From Triatoma infestans (lineage: Eukaryota > Arthropoda > Insecta > Hemiptera > Reduviidae), in NCBI GenBank assembly GCA_011037195.1, contig JAAEAF010005122.1, positions 1 through 64,000 on the forward strand: 64,000 nt of DNA, given 5' to 3'. How positions within the stretch are numbered: position 1 is the stretch's first letter; each line of letters opens with the position of its first letter. The notes beneath the pieces are model-generated. The model did no database searches. It saw only the letters and a program-made list of their open reading frames with translations, and was not told where the DNA came from. This document shows, piece by piece, positions 47,545-58,978 of the stretch. Made by a program: the position numbers and the translations under genes.

Positions 47545-50040
47545 ATGCCCTCTTCATACAGTCAGTCGTACATTTTAAGACGATAATTATCTATTACGGC
47601 TATCATCGCCGAATAGCCGTAGTTGCAGACTTCAGCAAGAGTGTGCATGTTAGTGTGAGGCCGAAGCGCATTTCTTCTGTTCTTATTGTACATCACTTTT
47701 TATCTTTATATGTTATGCACAAATAATTTTTTCTATTCAGTCAAAATATGGAATAAATTCTCTGAAGAAAAACTTTGATCTAGATCAAAATCTTTGATCG
47801 TCTTTAGAACAAAATCAGATTATAACTTAATTATAGAAGATCTAACTTAATAAAAAATACTTTATTCCCATCATTTTTATGTACTAAAAATATGTGTAAA
47901 TATCCGTTCTAAATTTATATTTAGGTCTTGTATTTTTCTTTCCAAGAATAATTTCACAAAAAGGAGGTTAACATTGAGACAAATATTCCCTGACCATTCC
48001 AATGCATCACAGCTATATTTCACAAATAGCCCAGAAAATTTAACCTTATTTTTATTTACTTATTTTAATTTAATTTTTGTGAATGTTTTGATCTAATAAG
48101 TGACGCTATTTTGCTAATTTAGGAGTCTGAATAGATAAAATGAAAAATAGTTAAATATTCCTTCACTGTTTCTGGTTGAAGGATTTTGACAGATACTGTG
48201 AAAGGCTAAGGCGATATCGAAACTGATTATCGAGCTTGAACTGTCTGTGATGTTTCGTTATTGAGCTATTCTGTTCACATTCACTTACACACACGTAAAC
48301 ACACATAATTACTTAAGTGTTATATACTATAGATATAAAAATGGAAGAAGGTAAGTTAATTGCGGAGAAAAAGCAAATTAATATTAATAGACGCTGTTGA
48401 AAATATTGTGACGTGACGTTATTTTCATTAAAATATTTAAAAACTTAGCAATCTAAGTAGAATTCAATTTTATTGCAATCTTTTGGATGCGGAAAGATTT
48501 TAATTTTTTACTAGACTTTATCGGAAGACATAATAATAGCTCTTAAACGGAATAATTGTCAGAGCTGCTAATCTCTGTTTCTCTATTTCCTACTCTTACA
48601 AAATTCTGTCTTTATTAACTTAAATACCGACTGACTAATTTACAATTAAATCAAAGCTTATAAAGTTCATGAGGAAACAAGTTAATGGTTAATATAAGCA
48701 GCTCTAGTTTATTTATTTATAAGCAGTCAAGTGACGCTAAAATAGTTTTTCTACTTGTTTTTATTTATTAATAGTTTGGGTGAAGCTTACAGTAAAGTAT
48801 GACTTATTGTTTATAGCTGGTGTTGGTTAGTGCTTAGTAGAGTAACGTTGGAAGTTTTTTTTTTTTTTAGTTTAATACAGGAACCTAAATATTCTGAAGT
48901 TCTAACAATTGTAACTAGACAAACCTTAAAGAAGGAATTATTATTCAATAAAGCACGAAATAAATAACGGAATACAAGCATAGTTAGTAAGCATATATAA
49001 TCCATTCTATGACAATAGATAAAGTTTATTGTTTAATATAGTTTATGATTATGAATAAATTATGATGAGCCTAAAGTTTATCCAATCAGTAGAGTTTTAA
49101 AAGTTAAATATTCACCCAGTAATGTAGTAGTTATGTACGTAGTAGTTAAGTCTTCTTTTTTTTTTTATTCTTTTACCTTCGTACAATAATAAAAAGTAAA
49201 TTGTAAATCACAATTTATATTTAATAATTCAACTTAACAATGTGGTGGGGTATTATTTTCTCATAAGTTACTGTACTATAATATATATATTTTTATATTA
49301 TTTCCATTTACTTCCTTCACACTTCATCTGTTCATTATATACACCTAATTATGTTTAGTTTATTATCTAATGTTATCAATAATTTTTAGTTTGGGAGTAT
49401 ATGTTATTGAGTGGAAGGGGGAGAGGTTAATAGTACGCTAAGAGTGGGAGTAAACACTTGTTTAGATGATTATCTCAATATACAAGGTAGGTAGGTAGAG
49501 ATGCGTGTGTTCAGTTTGTACAATATTATTCCGCCGACAGCACTGTACTACACATATTGTTGCATTAAGTGTTAATAAATTTCAGTATCATCCTTCGGTA
49601 TTATTACTGTTACTTTTAAATAGAACTTCTTTTCTTATTTATATACCATTAAACAGAATATGTTGTGAAGTAGGTACCTTTAGTTAGTTTGGGAATAACT
49701 TGGTATACAGTATTACCAACGGTACTACATCATTGATTTCTTTTATTTGTTTTCCCATTTAAATGGCATCCTTCTAAAACTAAAAACTACCAAATTAGGA
49801 TAAAGATAAAAAATAATATTAATAGGGACATTTTCCTTAAAAAAATATGTAATTGAACTAAATAGTTGAAACTCCATTAAATTAATCTTATTAAATTAGT
49901 ATCATTAGTGATGTTTTATTAGTACTATCAAAATAATAAATCTAAATACCATTTAAGGTTTATCAATTCTAAATTTTAACATCAGAATCATCTAACTATT
50001 TTGGAGAGATGGTTCAAAAAATGGAAAATAATTAAACGAA
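47545..50040. other. A+T-rich stretch, mostly unassigned
   Basis: A short hairpin, ctattacggctat facing atagccgtag, lies at about 47590-47640. A decayed minus-orientation family R fragment is likely at about 48115-48310 (gatatcgaaactgattatcg, tgagctattctgttcacatt). Otherwise no gene or element is recognised. Confidence 0.4.
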
Positions 50041-50054
50041 AGGAAAAATCAACA

Positions 50055-50640
50055 TGTTACCTCTACCCTACGAAGAATTACTTCTCTCCCTCTCTATTAC
50101 AACCAGTCTCCTCTTCCAGTCTCTGATGTCGTCCGCTACCTTGGGATGTACATCGAAAAAAAGTCATACCTAGAATCCCACACACGACTCAAAATACAAG
50201 AAATGAACATTCGCTACCGAAAACTAAAACGATACATAGACAGAAGATCTAGACTGTCAATACAAAACAAACGATTAATTTACACTTCACTTATCAAACC
50301 CATCTGAACATATGTCATCGCACTGTGAGGTTTAGCCGAGCGTTCCAACCTCAGTTGCATCATCCCTACAATCCAAGATCCTTCGAACAACAGTTAACGC
50401 TCCAGATTATGTTTCCGATCAAGCCATCCACAATGATCTAAAAATTCCCTTCCTACCAGAGGTAACCAAAGTCAGATATAAGAAATTCCATAGTACTCTA
50501 TCTTCACACTCTAATCCTCTAGTCCGACGCATCTCATCCCGCACTCTACCCGACAACCTTCCCAGATGGCTTAAACGCCAGTGGCATCTTTACAACAACA
50601 AAAATTTAACATATATAGATTTGACATTTTAACGTGTTGT
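50055..50640 (+). pseudogene. Jockey-like LINE, second fragment of the reverse-transcriptase ORF end
   Basis: The frame from about 50125 gives VRYLGMYIEKK, then HTRLKIQEMNIRYRKLKRYI and SRLSIQNKRLIYTSLIKPI. After a stop and frameshifts it gives SKILRTTVNAPDYVSDQ, IHNDLKIPFLPEVTKVRYKK and LPRWLKRQWH. This is the thumb and C-terminal part of a Jockey-clade reverse transcriptase. Several disruptions make it inactive. It shares the family block with the fragment at 47190 but is not the same piece. Confidence 0.85.
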
Positions 50641-50787
50641 TTCAAAACTTCGGTCGAACTAAGATGAAAGACCCTCAGGTTTTGCTTTGTTAATGATTAT
50701 CAATAAAAGCAAATTGTGATTTCATCAGCTAGTTATTCCTAGTGGTTGACTGTTGAAACAATATAGATGAACGTAATAGAATAGAAC

Positions 50788-51310
50788 AGTGAAAGCGGGA
50801 TTGGTCCAAACTGCCCACAATTACCGCAGCCTAAATGGATCTATTGTGCAATCCGTTCGGTTAACCGCTAGCTCAGAGCATATATACGCAAGTCTGGTCT
50901 CATACCATTTGATCAACTAGCTCACAGCATATATATGCAGCCTCCGTAAAGGTTGGAGCGGTTGTCTCCTCCTCAGTCAAGCAAATCCAGCAATAGCCAC
51001 TAATGGCAAAGCCCAAGAGGCTCATTTGCTTCTCGAGCCTACAATGCCCGGTTAGTAGATTCACCATAATTCTTTAATGCCTTGCGGCCCTGATTTAGCA
51101 TGTGTTTTTAATTAATGATATTTCTTCTCCAAGCCTCTGATTTCCTTCCAACGCTGGACGCAAAAATTTATTTTGTCATTGTCCTGGGGACACCGAGGAA
51201 AGGTTCCAGACCCATAAAAGGTGTGTTTGAACTTTCTCGGGCCAGTGTTCGCTTTATCATTGACCAGATATCCTGCATGCACTGGCACTCAGAATAGAGT
51301 GAACTTGGAT
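50788..51310 (-). pseudogene. LINE 3' part of the 38.5-kb family, strongly decayed
   Basis: Minus-strand fragments are MGLEPFLGVPRTM, LLTGHCRLEKQMSLLGFAI, then CWICLTEEETTA. These align with GPEPFCGLSRSL, LLTGHCRLNRHMHHLQLA and CRFCKVEEETPA in the copy at 38552. The 3' UTR at the left (cacaatagatcc and ctgcggt on minus) also matches. Many stops. It lies tail to tail with the Jockey fragment at 50055-50640. Confidence 0.78.
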
Positions 51311-51319
51311 GAATAATTA

Positions 51320-52670
51320 ATTCTATCATATGCTTGTTCATTCTTCTTTTGTGGGAAGGATTAACAGAAATAATGGGTTAATTTGAAGTAGCCTGTATTA
51401 ATTCCGAATAGCGTAAAAACCTCAGTTATTTCAGTGATTACTTTTGTAATTTTTTATCTTTATATTATTTAATCCGGTGATTTCTTCCTTTTTGTTGAAA
51501 AATAAACTCACAATGTTGTGTCCGGCGATTGGCCACCGACCTTCTCAACTTCAGTAACTAACAAATATTATGATCAGAATTTAAAGATCATGAATTGTAT
51601 TATATAGTATCTGATATTTTAATAAAATAATTATTATCTTGTTTTTGTTTTCCATTTTAATTACCTTTAGGAATTTATTTTGTGTCAGTTAACTTTTAAC
51701 AGAATTTTATGGATTTGAAGTTTATTTTGAAGAATGATTATGTTTTTATATGCAATCCTGTTCATATAACCACGTTAATATCTGTATTATGGAGCATGCT
51801 GTAAATAAATATATCTATCTAAATATATTATTTATGAGGGACCCCCTCAAAATATATATTTTTCGTGAAAACTCAATTACGGAAATTTGACGAGGTTTCT
51901 TCCTGATACCAGCAGTGAGAGACACTATTTGTAATGTGTAATAATGTGAGGATGATATCAATAAGATAGGTTAGAATTTTGACCTTACTTAATTAGCTTA
52001 GTAATTTAATAACCTAATCAAAGTAAATAATTCATAATGTAAGCCATGTATTTATAATCAAATTTCATATTTTCCCTGTTTCTAATATATTAGACATAAT
52101 ACTGCCCTACCATAACAACTTCTCTTAACAATGTGGTCTCTCTTAGACATATCTGATTTACAGAATGGAGTAGCAAGGTCAGTATCTTTGTTGTCCAGTT
52201 TTGATTCTCTCTAAATCTTAACTGTTTGATAACATTCATATACAATCGAATAAAAGTCTGCTGATATCTACATCTATCAAAAACTTTCTAACCTAATAAT
52301 TATAACATTTCCAAAAATACTTATAATTAAAAAAAAAAAAACATTAATTGTAAGAAATCAGAACTAAAAAAAAAAAAGAAGATATATCTATAATTATTTG
52401 GAATTCTTTCGTTGCTGCTTTTTAAAATGTCTGAATTTGATCGAAGATAAAGATTAATTTCAAGATCAAAGAATGTTAATGCATTGACTAATTATATTAA
52501 TTGCATTTTTTTTTTTTCAAATTATTTTATTAAAGACTTGCCATAAATCGTTGACAGTAATAACTACATTTCTCATGGTTTTTGGGGGGGGGGGGGGGTT
52601 AACGGTGAAAAAAGTAGATTACACTAGTCTTCTAAAAGGGCAGCTTTCCTTCATGATGTATTTTTACTTC
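51320..52670. other. A+T-rich stretch with small family R piece
   Basis: A minus-orientation family R terminal fragment is visible at about 51830-51915 (gagggaccccctcaaaat, cgtgaaaactcaatt). A G15 run lies at 52584-52598. No gene recognised. Confidence 0.4.
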
Positions 52671-52674
52671 TTTT

Positions 52675-53640
52675 TAATGTTGCAAGAGGAAGTAAGGCGG
52701 TGTATGTATCAGATTTTCAAAACAGGTTTGTGTATGTTTGTGTCCATGCGTGATCGATAAAAACTCAATAGTATGTAGTGATAGGAAATGATTGTGATAG
52801 GTACCTCTCGGAAATTTGACATACATGGCACCTTGGCAACCGGAAGTAAGACTTCGCTGAAGGATGAAGTGATACTTCTTCAGTGAAGTAATAGTTTATT
52901 ATTATTATTTTTATTTATTTAATTAATTTGTACTTTGGAACTCCGTGTAAACTGTTCTATTATACTATTTCTTCCAGTTTCCTCCATATGGAGGAAGAAT
53001 TTAGCGTTGTAAAAATTCTAACCTTAAAGTAAAATCTGTCCATCGGAGTTTGCGAAATGCAGTAAAAGAACGTGTGCAAGTGTTTCACATCAGATATTTA
53101 CTTCTGTAAATGTGAGTATCAAGTTTTTATGATCCCTTATCTGCTTTAAGCGGAAATATTAAGACCGTGTTGAATTTTCGAAATTGAATTTTCACCGTAA
53201 ATACGTGTTTTATGGTCCCCTGATTAAGGAAAAAGTGTTTTTAGCGAATGGTCTGTGTGAGGTGTGTGTGTGTGTGTGTGTATAAGCATAGTTTGTGAAC
53301 AAAATATTTCAAAGTCACAGGAAGCTCAAACTTGATATACCGTTTAGGAACCACCACCCCATCGCGTCGGACACAAAGGTTTGGGTCGAAATAAATCAAC
53401 CGCAAGTGCCCGCTAACTCTTCTTTTTTTTCTGTTTTTTTACGATTTTCTTTATCTTTTTTACGATCTTTTTTTGAAAATTTCCTCGGGAACGGCTACAG
53501 TGAGTTTTCTTTTTTTTAATTTGGAATATTAACTACACAAATATAATATTTTATTTGAAATATTTTCTACTTTATAGAAAAACTGACTTTAGAGGGTTTA
53601 TGTGAGACCCGCCAGTTTAAGCTGCAGCTACATACTCTAG
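52675..53640 (+). repeat. Family R, two partial plus-orientation copies
   Basis: The first piece (52675-52910) has atgttgcaagaggaagtaag and aaccggaagtaagacttc. The second (about 53130-53640) has ttttcaccgtaaatacgtgt, a (TG)n tract at about 53261-53281, ggaagctcaaacttgatata, taaatcaaccgcaagtgcc and the downstream poly-T module. No coding capacity. Confidence 0.6.
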
Positions 53641-53756
53641 CTGAGAGAGAGCCACACTCAGTTTGGATTACCACTCTTTTTATGACCAGCCTAACTAAAC
53701 GTTTATAAACGCTAAAATTTGTAAAGGAAACCTACTAATTAAAATATATTAATTGG

Positions 53757-53950
53757 GAGGGTAAGGATTAGCTCAGTGGATAGCGCACTGGACTCCCACG
53801 CGCAGGGTCCGGATTCTAGTCCAGTGGTGTTACCCTTAAATTTTCTCTTCCTGAGAGCCTCTACAGCTCACTGTCCGGTGATTGACAGTGTTGATTGTAA
53901 TAAGTCCGAGCGCCAATGATCGTTGATGTTGATGCGCCTTAAATAAATTT
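53757..53950 (+). mobile_element. tRNA-derived SINE, family S1
   Basis: A box tagctcagtgg (about 53769-53779) is followed by a decayed B box (ggattctagtcc). Then come gttacccttaaattttctct, tcctgagagcctctacagct, cgagcgccaatgatcg and the ending gatgcgccttaaataaa, as in the minus copy at 18606. Possible flanking duplication attaattggga/attaattagga (10 of 11 match). Confidence 0.75.
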
Positions 53951-54169
53951 TAAAAAAATTAATTAGGATAAGAAAAAGTTAGTGTTTCAACCAGATTTTT
54001 GGAGAACCCGGTCTCAATAAACTTCCTACTTCTATAAGAAATGATATTTATTTGGTACTTATTCTAATATTATTATGAATAATTGGCTTATTTATATTTA
54101 TGGAATAAATAATAAAAAAAACATTATGTACTTAATTTGCTAGGATATACATAATAGTATTCAACATAG

Positions 54170-54315
54170 TGCTTGATGGTGGTGTGACAGCGCATCAATT
54201 TTATGCACTTAAAACCATTTACCAAGCCTCTCGATTTAACTGGAGAACAATGAACCCAATCTTGGATGCACATCTCACTAAACTACTAGAACCACTTGTA
54301 GATGGCATCCATTAA
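54170..54315 (+). CDS. Candidate terminal exon of an unidentified gene
   Basis: After tcaacatag, a possible splice acceptor ending at 54169, the plus strand is open for 48 codons to a TAA at 54313-54315. It reads LDGGVTAHQFYALKTIYQAS, then RFNWRTMNPILDAHLTKLLE and PLVDGIH. A polyadenylation signal AATAAA lies at 54328-54333, only 13 bases after the stop. Codon use and residue mix look more protein-like than the surrounding A+T-rich chance frames. No family is recognised, no upstream exon is seen in the window, and there is little pyrimidine tract before the acceptor. It could also be a fragment of an element or a processed pseudogene. Confidence 0.3.
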
Positions 54316-54584
54316 TTTATTTATTTAAATAAATTTTCACATTTCTAAATGTAATCTTTTTTTCTTTTTTTTTATGACTACCTCATTTAAACCAAATTAT
54401 ACTATAATTTCTTAATCAATGAATATTCATAGATTTATGAATATTCTGTAACTGTGGCTCCACATTCCTTGCGTGAGACATTCTCATTGCTGTCTGCCAT
54501 AATAGTTCAATACTACTTGTTTGTTTTGCTTAATGAACGAACTATCATTGTGATTTCATTTGATTGTACCAAAATCAATCTTGG

Positions 54585-55137
54585 ATGATTGCGATCGTGT
54601 CAAATTTTTGAAATATACATGTTTTAAGGTCTCCAAAGGGTACAAAAAAATAGAAGTTATTACCGAATGGACTATATGTATGTGTATGATGAATAAATAT
54701 CGCAAAAATAAAAAATAATATTGCAGAGTGATTCGAAATTGATATTCCGTTTATTTACCAGCATTGCAACTGAATCGGAAAGTTTCGGTCAAAATCCATC
54801 ACCCGGTAGTGCGATTTTATTGAATCTTTTTTTTTTCAACATAGTGCTGAAGGTTATTTCGCTATTTTCTTGAACTTCGTATACCAACTAAACAATTGAA
54901 TGCCTGTCACTTTTATTTGTGTCCGGTTGGAAAGTGGAAGATTGTGGCAAATTGTAAGGGAACAATTGTACGTTAAGCTTTCCTCTAAAATACCACGTAG
55001 TAATCTATGATTTTTGCCACATTTGTAATAATGTAGGTTAGAACCATTGCTAGAATTCCAAATTTGAAGAAAATCGGTTAACCGGAAGTGCGACTTTACA
55101 GCATTGTTATCTGAGTTTTAGAAATATTCTTGAAAAT
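54585..55137 (+). repeat. Family R, long copy, left part
   Basis: Modules in order: gattgcgatcgtgtcaaatt, acatgttttaaggtctcc, ttgatattccgtttattt, cacccggtagtgcgatttta, cttttatttgtgtccgg, taccacgtagtaat, then aaccggaagtgcgactttac near 55080 and tattcttgaaaat. It is interrupted by family B copy B1 and resumes at 55344. Confidence 0.7.
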
Positions 55138-55343
55138 TGTTTTGGTGGTTGGTTCCGTAGAGCTGGAAAGCATAAGACATTTTCCGTGGTAGCCTGCTTC
55201 ATTTTGTGGTCATCGACCGGTTTCGGGCGTTCGCCCATCTTCAGGATGCGTTTTTCAGACAGTGTGTTAACACAAACTTGCACAGAGCAAATTCAGTTAC
55301 ACACGCCACAAAATGAAGCAGGCTACCACGGAAAATGTCTCTG
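55138..55343. mobile_element. Foldback family B, copy B1, with 12-bp target-site duplication
   Basis: The insertion lies between two copies of attcttgaaaat (55126-55137 and 55344-55355). It starts with the family end (ggtggttggttcc, gagctggaaagca) and continues with agacattttccgtggtagcc and tgcttcattttgtgg. It then carries the hammerhead-like box on the minus strand, a cacaaacttgcacagagc interior, and ends with an exact inverted copy of the 35 bases that begin at agacattttcc. It is non-coding. It sits inside a family R module, which shows it is the younger insertion. Confidence 0.82.
55210..55250 (-). ncRNA. Hammerhead-ribozyme-like motif in B1 (best preserved)
   Basis: Read on the minus strand: helix I strand CATC (55248-55245), CTGAAGA (55244-55238), one extra T, helix II GGGC/GCCC with a GAAC loop, GAAA, palindromic helix III ACCGGT, C at the expected cleavage position, then helix I strand GATG (55214-55211). 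Helix I pairs perfectly over 4 bp. Known type I hammerheads have this order. Helix III has no loop, so a single copy would fold poorly, and two copies pairing through the palindrome would fold better. Confidence 0.62.
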
Positions 55344-55740
55344 ATTCTTGAAAATATTTACAATTTTCATAAAACGATTTTTATATAACGATTTTCATGA
55401 AACTTGATTGCTAATCCACAAAATAAACGTGTTACTTTCCTTTGAAATATTTTCCTGGAAAAATGAATTCTGAGAAAATTATAACGTTAAATTTACAAAT
55501 GTAATTATGGGTTTGTTTAATATGTATTGGCTGTCTTCTGGAACAGTGTAATCACTTCAGCCACTTCTGCCTTGTATAGATAGGTGCACTTCCACCACCT
55601 TTTAAGTTTATGTTAGTGACACTAAGTAAAAATAGCCATCCACGTTTAGTGAGACTTTGACAACTTTATAATTTATTAACTGCTTATTAAATAAGAGAAA
55701 ATTGTCTCGAGTATTTCACACCAGATTTTTATTATATAGT
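55344..55740 (+). repeat. Family R, right part after B1
   Basis: Resumes the broken module: attcttgaaaatatttac, taacgattttcatgaaactt, tttcctggaaaaatgaattc, cacttctgccttgtatagat, tccaccaccttttaag, and ends tcgagtatttcacaccag with attttt near 55710-55735. Confidence 0.7.
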
Positions 55741-55794
55741 AGTATTTCATTTTCATAAGAAGAGCATCATCAAACTAAAAAGTGTAATTTTTTG

Positions 55795-56090
55795 AAATGC
55801 AGCTATGAAACTGAAATTAAATTGTTGGAGCAGTTTTCGATAAAATCCCCCCCAAACATCAGGAAAGAATTCTATTACCGTTCTAGTTAATCGTTTTTCT
55901 TCAAAATTAAATTTATAGCAATGCTATTAATGTTTCTTACCATTATATAGTTGGCAGTGGAAGCTTGACGTTGCAGTTTTCGCAAAGTTCTCCAAAACAT
56001 CAATTATCCAGACAAAAGCTTTTAAATAATAGCCACTATCTATGTATATAATATATGAAGTTTAAAGAAAATTACTGAAGTCATCTGGTG
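55795..56090 (-). repeat. Family R, minus-orientation fragment
   Basis: attgttggagcagttttcga, taaaatcccccccaaac, tctagttaatcg and tatgaagtttaaagaaaatt fit internal minus-orientation modules. Decayed. Confidence 0.45.
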
Positions 56091-56094
56091 TTTT

Positions 56095-56318
56095 ATCCAT
56101 CGTAGCATGCATGTTAATTTCGTTCCTGACCGGTTTTGGAATCTTATCGTCCCCCCCTAATAAAAATGACTAGATAAAATACTGACATTCTTAACATTAA
56201 AATTGACATTCCAACACTATTACAATTTAGTTATAAAGTATCCTTCAAAACATGCTATTTATTATACACTATTTTCTAATGTCTAATCATAATTTATAAT
56301 AATTCCATTTTGTCATTA

Positions 56319-56370
<52 letters not shown>

Positions 56371-56582
56371 ACCTTAAAACTTCCCGCTCATATATACAAC
56401 CAACAAACCAACAAGTGTGAGTGTAACAGAAACATTACGTTGAAGTGAACTTTCTACACGAACTTGGTGAATTTGTTCTGATGAAAATCCGGAAACCGAT
56501 CAGGAACAAAATCTTTATGCATGCTACGACGGATAAAATACCAGATGTTATCCAGCATTGCGGACCCACTCACATTTTCAAT
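56095..56582. mobile_element. Foldback family A, copy A4, with expanded (CA)n
   Basis: Truncated left arm (about 56095-56150: catcgtagcatgcatgtt, cctgaccggttttgg), the family spacer (aacatgctatttattataca, taatttataataattccatt), a (CA)n tract at 56322-56368, then a nearly full right arm (gtaacagaaacattacgttg, ctttctacacgaacttggtg, ggataaaataccagatgtta). In the right arm, a deletion inside the ribozyme-like box removes helix II. The end abuts a family R copy. Confidence 0.7.
56322..56368. repeat. (CA)n microsatellite inside foldback A4
   Basis: 47 bp of perfect alternating CA in the family A spacer, absent from copy A2 where only a short acatacactc is present. Likely polymorphic. Confidence 0.95.
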
Positions 56583-56594
56583 ATTGCTTATTAA

Positions 56595-57624
56595 TTCTAA
56601 TTATAAAAATCTGGTGTGAAACACTCACACAACTTTCTCTTACTCCAGTTTCAAATGCTAATGGACAAATTTTATAGTTTGTGTACCAAATTTAATGAAA
56701 ATTCGTCGAAAAACTGAAAAAACTGTTCAGTAAAAGCGCACTTCCGGTTTACTAATTTTCTTGAAACTCGGAATTTCAGCCATCTATTTATTTCTAACTA
56801 ATTATGTTTGGATGATAGAATTGTATAATGAACTAGGATACCACTTTGATGAAAATCTAACCCCACCCCTCCCCTAAAAGTGCTCTTAAAAGAAATTTCC
56901 CAGAAAAATGTTTTAGATAAAAAGTTGTAGATCTTTGCATGTTTAGTTTATATACGAAGTTTCAAAAAACATCGTCAAGCCATTTTTGAGAAGAATTGCC
57001 AAAAAGGAATAAATCATTTAGTTAAAGTGGTAAAGTAAACGCACTTCTGGTTATAAGATTTTTTCAAACTCGGAATTTCAACAGCATATTTAATTTTAAT
57101 TAATATTATTTAGATGACAGAATTGTCTAATAAACTGAAATAGCACTTTAGATGAAAACCTAACCCCACCCCTCCCCAAAAAGTGCCCTTCAATGCATTT
57201 TTCCGGAGAAATGTTTCTAATAAAAGTTGTAGCTCTTTGTATGTGTGGTTGATGTTTAAAGTTTAAAGAAAATCGTCGGAGCCATTTTTGAGAAAATCGC
57301 AAAAAAGTAAAAAATCAAACTAGTAAAGTGGTACTTCCGGTTGAGGAATTTTTACAGATAACGTACAGTCAGATCCCATGGTGACCTCTAAACGGAATAT
57401 CAAATTTTAACTTTCTACGATTTTTCGTTTTTGAGCTATGCTGTTCACATACATACATACATACACCACACACACACACACGAAACATACACACAGAACA
57501 TTTGCTAAAAACCACTTTTTTGGACTCAGGGGACCTCAAAACGGATATTTCCGGTGAAAACTCGATATCTAAAATTTGGCACGATTACAATACTTCCTCT
57601 TACTAGGAGTAAGAGAAAGTAAAA
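56595..57624 (-). repeat. Family R, best-preserved copy, with 12-bp target-site duplication
   Basis: About 1.03 kb flanked by attgcttattaa (56583-56594 and 57625-57636). Two internal modules start at about 56861 and 57164 (cacccctcccc), a spacing of about 303 bp. Each carries an acttcyggtt landmark. Then come a CA tract near 57467, ggggacctcaaaacggatat, ccggtgaaaactcgata and the terminal hairpin ctcttact/agtaagag with loop agg, then aaagtaaa. The hairpin end is the constant end; the other end varies between copies. No coding frame is conserved. Confidence 0.82.
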
Positions 57625-57639
57625 ATTGCTTATTAAAGT

Positions 57640-58960
57640 GGGGCAGCTGGGGAGCTTTGTTTTGGGTGGTGACATGATGGCTAATCTTTAACGTTTATTC
57701 CATTCACTGATTATTTATTGATTTCAGCAAGGAACTGTAAAGCATATCTCTAGAGACTAACTAAATCAAATATCTTTATTGTTTAACCTTATAGAACGGT
57801 TTAATTCTGATTGTCCTCTTCCAGAATTAGTATTGTCCTGATGAGGACCGATCACCGGGTCGGAAAGCTCTGATGAAGTACAGGAACAAGAGAATACTGC
57901 TCGTTTATTATTAAGCACTATTTGTTTCAAATAGTAATTTAGGTTTTTTTTTAGGTAATTGCTGTAGAGAACTAACTCTAAACAACGTTTATATTAATGC
58001 ATTTTTGTATCCAGATTTTTTTCCATTAAATTCTCTTAAATAGAAATAATAATAATAAAAGAAACATTTTAATATAATTTTTGTTGAGTTGATAAAACAT
58101 TGAAAGTAGTTTTAATAGAAAATTATTGGCAGTGACATACGGAATATGCTGCCAAAGCATTTAATATATTTATATTTTTTTTATTTTATTCAGTTTAAAA
58201 AGGAAGTAATAGGAGTATTTTTTTTTTTTAATTTGTATTTCTTTATATCTAGATGTATAATATTATGATGATTGTATGAAGCAATTAATTAAAAAGAGGA
58301 AATTGTTATTAAGAGGAAGCCTCAAACGAATTAATTACAAATTTCAGTTGATAATTTTAATATATGTTAATAAAATATGTATTTAATTCACACATAGAAG
58401 AATATAAAACTATGTACTACTATAACCAGGTTTTAAATATTATTCTTCAAGAAATTAACACAAACAATCTCGTATTTCTTTGTTATTGAGTCAGTTCTAG
58501 CCAGTTAGAAAAAGAAATAAATAAATAAATATATTATTTAGAAATTAGTTAAGATTTTAGGTCAGGATGTGTTAATTAAAAAAATAAAAAAAAATCAATG
58601 TTTCCCTAAACGTTCCGGTTCTCCAAAAGGCCAAATTTACTTTTGTTTAAATACAATTATACTAGTTGCAATAAACTTTCTTCAAAAAACATTAAGCAGG
58701 CCATAAACATTAAAGGCATAGAAAACGTCAACGCAGATTTTACATTAAGATCAAACAATAATAACGCGGAGACTCCTGTGTTCTCCGCTGCCTGTTACAT
58801 TTTTTTTTTTTAGCGTGAACAAGTAAACAAACTGAACTAGTTTCTGGTAAATGTGTTTTATTGGTATTTCGAATTTATTTACATGCTCTTCGTTACACAT
58901 AGACTACCCTCCCACCACTCACCCCACCCCCTCCCACACACCCACATCTGTCCCCTGTCA
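57640..58960. other. Unassigned stretch with one isolated ribozyme-like site
   Basis: No gene recognised. It contains the hammerhead-like site at 57832-57875 described separately, T-runs near 58220, and ordinary A+T-rich DNA. A C-rich patch lies at about 58908-58955. Confidence 0.4.
57832..57875 (+). ncRNA. Isolated hammerhead-like motif (family D)
   Basis: CTGATGA at 57838-57844, a G, a 4-bp helix GACC/GGTC (57846-57849 with 57858-57861) around an 8-base loop, a G, GAAA at 57863-57866, then palindromic AGCT and C. Helix I pairing is not evident and the helix base is a G-G mismatch. No inverted arm was found nearby, so support is weaker than for A-C. Confidence 0.3.
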
Positions 58961-58978
58961 CCAGGCTCGGTAACGTTT

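Noticed and set aside
57590..57624. Helitron 3' end (hairpin near the terminus)
   Set aside because: A hairpin is present, but there is no CTRR end, and the copy is flanked by a 12-bp direct repeat, which Helitrons do not make.
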